A stretch of 64,000 nt of DNA from UBA1952 sp965246785 (GTDB taxonomy: Bacteria > Bacteroidota > Bacteroidia > Chitinophagales > Chitinophagaceae). Both the position numbers and the translations under genes were made by a program. Positions 63,528 to 64,000 of the stretch are shown piece by piece. The notes beneath the pieces were generated by a model, which did not search any database, was not told where the DNA came from, and saw only the letters and a list, made by a program, of their open reading frames with translations. The stretch covers positions 248,001 to 312,000 of the forward strand of contig CBDFFM010000020.1 in NCBI GenBank assembly GCA_965246785.1. Direction: 5' to 3'. Within the stretch, counting starts at the first letter, position 1. The number at the start of each line of letters is the position of its first letter.

Positions 63528-64000
63528 CTATTGTTTCCGGTCTGCCTTCCGTGCCTGCGCAGAAATTGTCCGCATCTCCGCCGGGTCTATCTGCTGCCAG
63601 CACAGGGCCAGTGCGCCGAGGTAATACTTCTCCAGCTCACGTGATACCGTGTTATACACCAAATTATCCTGCTTCAGCTCATCAGCCATGCCCGGTACGC
63701 TGACCACTTGGCAGAGCCGACATAAGTAAAGGACTGCGGCTGGAGGTGAATGTTTTTCTTCCAGAGCTTTTCTCCATACTGCAGAGAGGCAGCTGTGATG
63801 ATTAAGTCTCCGCTGAAGGTTATTTCCCCGTTCATCCGGTACAGGTTCTGGCTCGCATTCTTATCCACAAGCGTACCCCAGTTGGTCATCGGCGTATACT
63901 TCCGGTTGTACTGCGGCCGCAGGTCAATATTGACTTCAAAGGCGAAATCAGAATTCATCTTGTCGTTATATACCATCTCATCGCGGCTTCCAAAAGGCCC
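63528..64000 (-). CDS. Partial gene at right edge, with a probable frameshift
   Basis: The frame entering from the right edge reads GPFGSRDEMVYNDKMNSDFA ... QPQSFTYVGSAKW and stops at 63674. A second frame picks up at about 63690 with VSVPGMADELKQDN and runs through LEKYYLGALALCWQQIDP to TAG at 63528-63530. One missing base in the GG of AAGTGG (about 63692) would join them. The gene's start is outside the window. No family is recognised; the beta-rich first part suggests a secreted or surface protein. Confidence 0.6.

Overview
The window looks like chromosome from a member of the Bacteroidota, probably a Chitinophaga-like lineage. The reasons are proteins with type IX secretion (T9SS) C-terminal sorting domains, promoters resembling the Bacteroidota pattern TTTG / TAnnTTTG, a type II-C CRISPR-Cas locus with 47-bp repeats, and giant Rhs/YD-repeat proteins of a kind common in this phylum. 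The lineage is inferred from protein resemblance, not from a marker gene.

Layout. (1) 1-7006: type II-C CRISPR-Cas, with a 24-repeat array, cas2, cas1, cas9 (interrupted by one extra base) and a divergent tracrRNA that has its own promoter and terminator. (2) 7.4-22 kb: an accessory island. It holds a VirD4/HerA-like ATPase overlapping a DNA methyltransferase; a small serine recombinase with two candidate 34-bp recombination sites in front of it; a PEGA lipoprotein; a membrane patatin-like lipase; a membrane protein coupled to a second VirD4/HerA-like ATPase that carries a nuclease-like C-terminus; and a large serine recombinase with two extra HTH domains. (3) 22-31 kb: envelope and secreted proteins (a T9SS-exported nuclease, an Ig-like/beta-barrel protein, a large T9SS protein) and a signalling operon (lipoprotein, 7TM-like protein, HisKA_3 kinase, NarL-type regulator, stand-alone receiver). 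(4) 31.4-37.5 kb: an AT-rich segment with a 1436-residue KAP-like membrane P-loop NTPase and an overlapping helical partner. (5) 37.6-64 kb: a leftward polymorphic-toxin locus. It comprises an outer-membrane barrel, an accessory surface protein, a lipoprotein, a 2154-aa SpvB/Rhs-like protein, a small secreted protein, a 3415-aa Rhs protein with a peptidase-like tip, an immunity-like lipoprotein, then a promoterless alternative tip (metzincin-type) with its YwqK-like immunity gene, and the wreck of a third tip.

Two signals cut across these regions. First, a 16-bp palindrome close to CCAAGAWTAWTCTTGG occurs in seven intergenic regions. In five of the seven its right arm lies 22-23 nt from a TAnnTTTG-like box (at one of them on both sides), suggesting one regulon that includes both response regulators, the KAP operon, the lipase and an Ig-barrel protein. 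Second, three genes are each broken by a single-base indel in or beside a G/C run, which may be sequence error rather than decay; this matters most for cas9.
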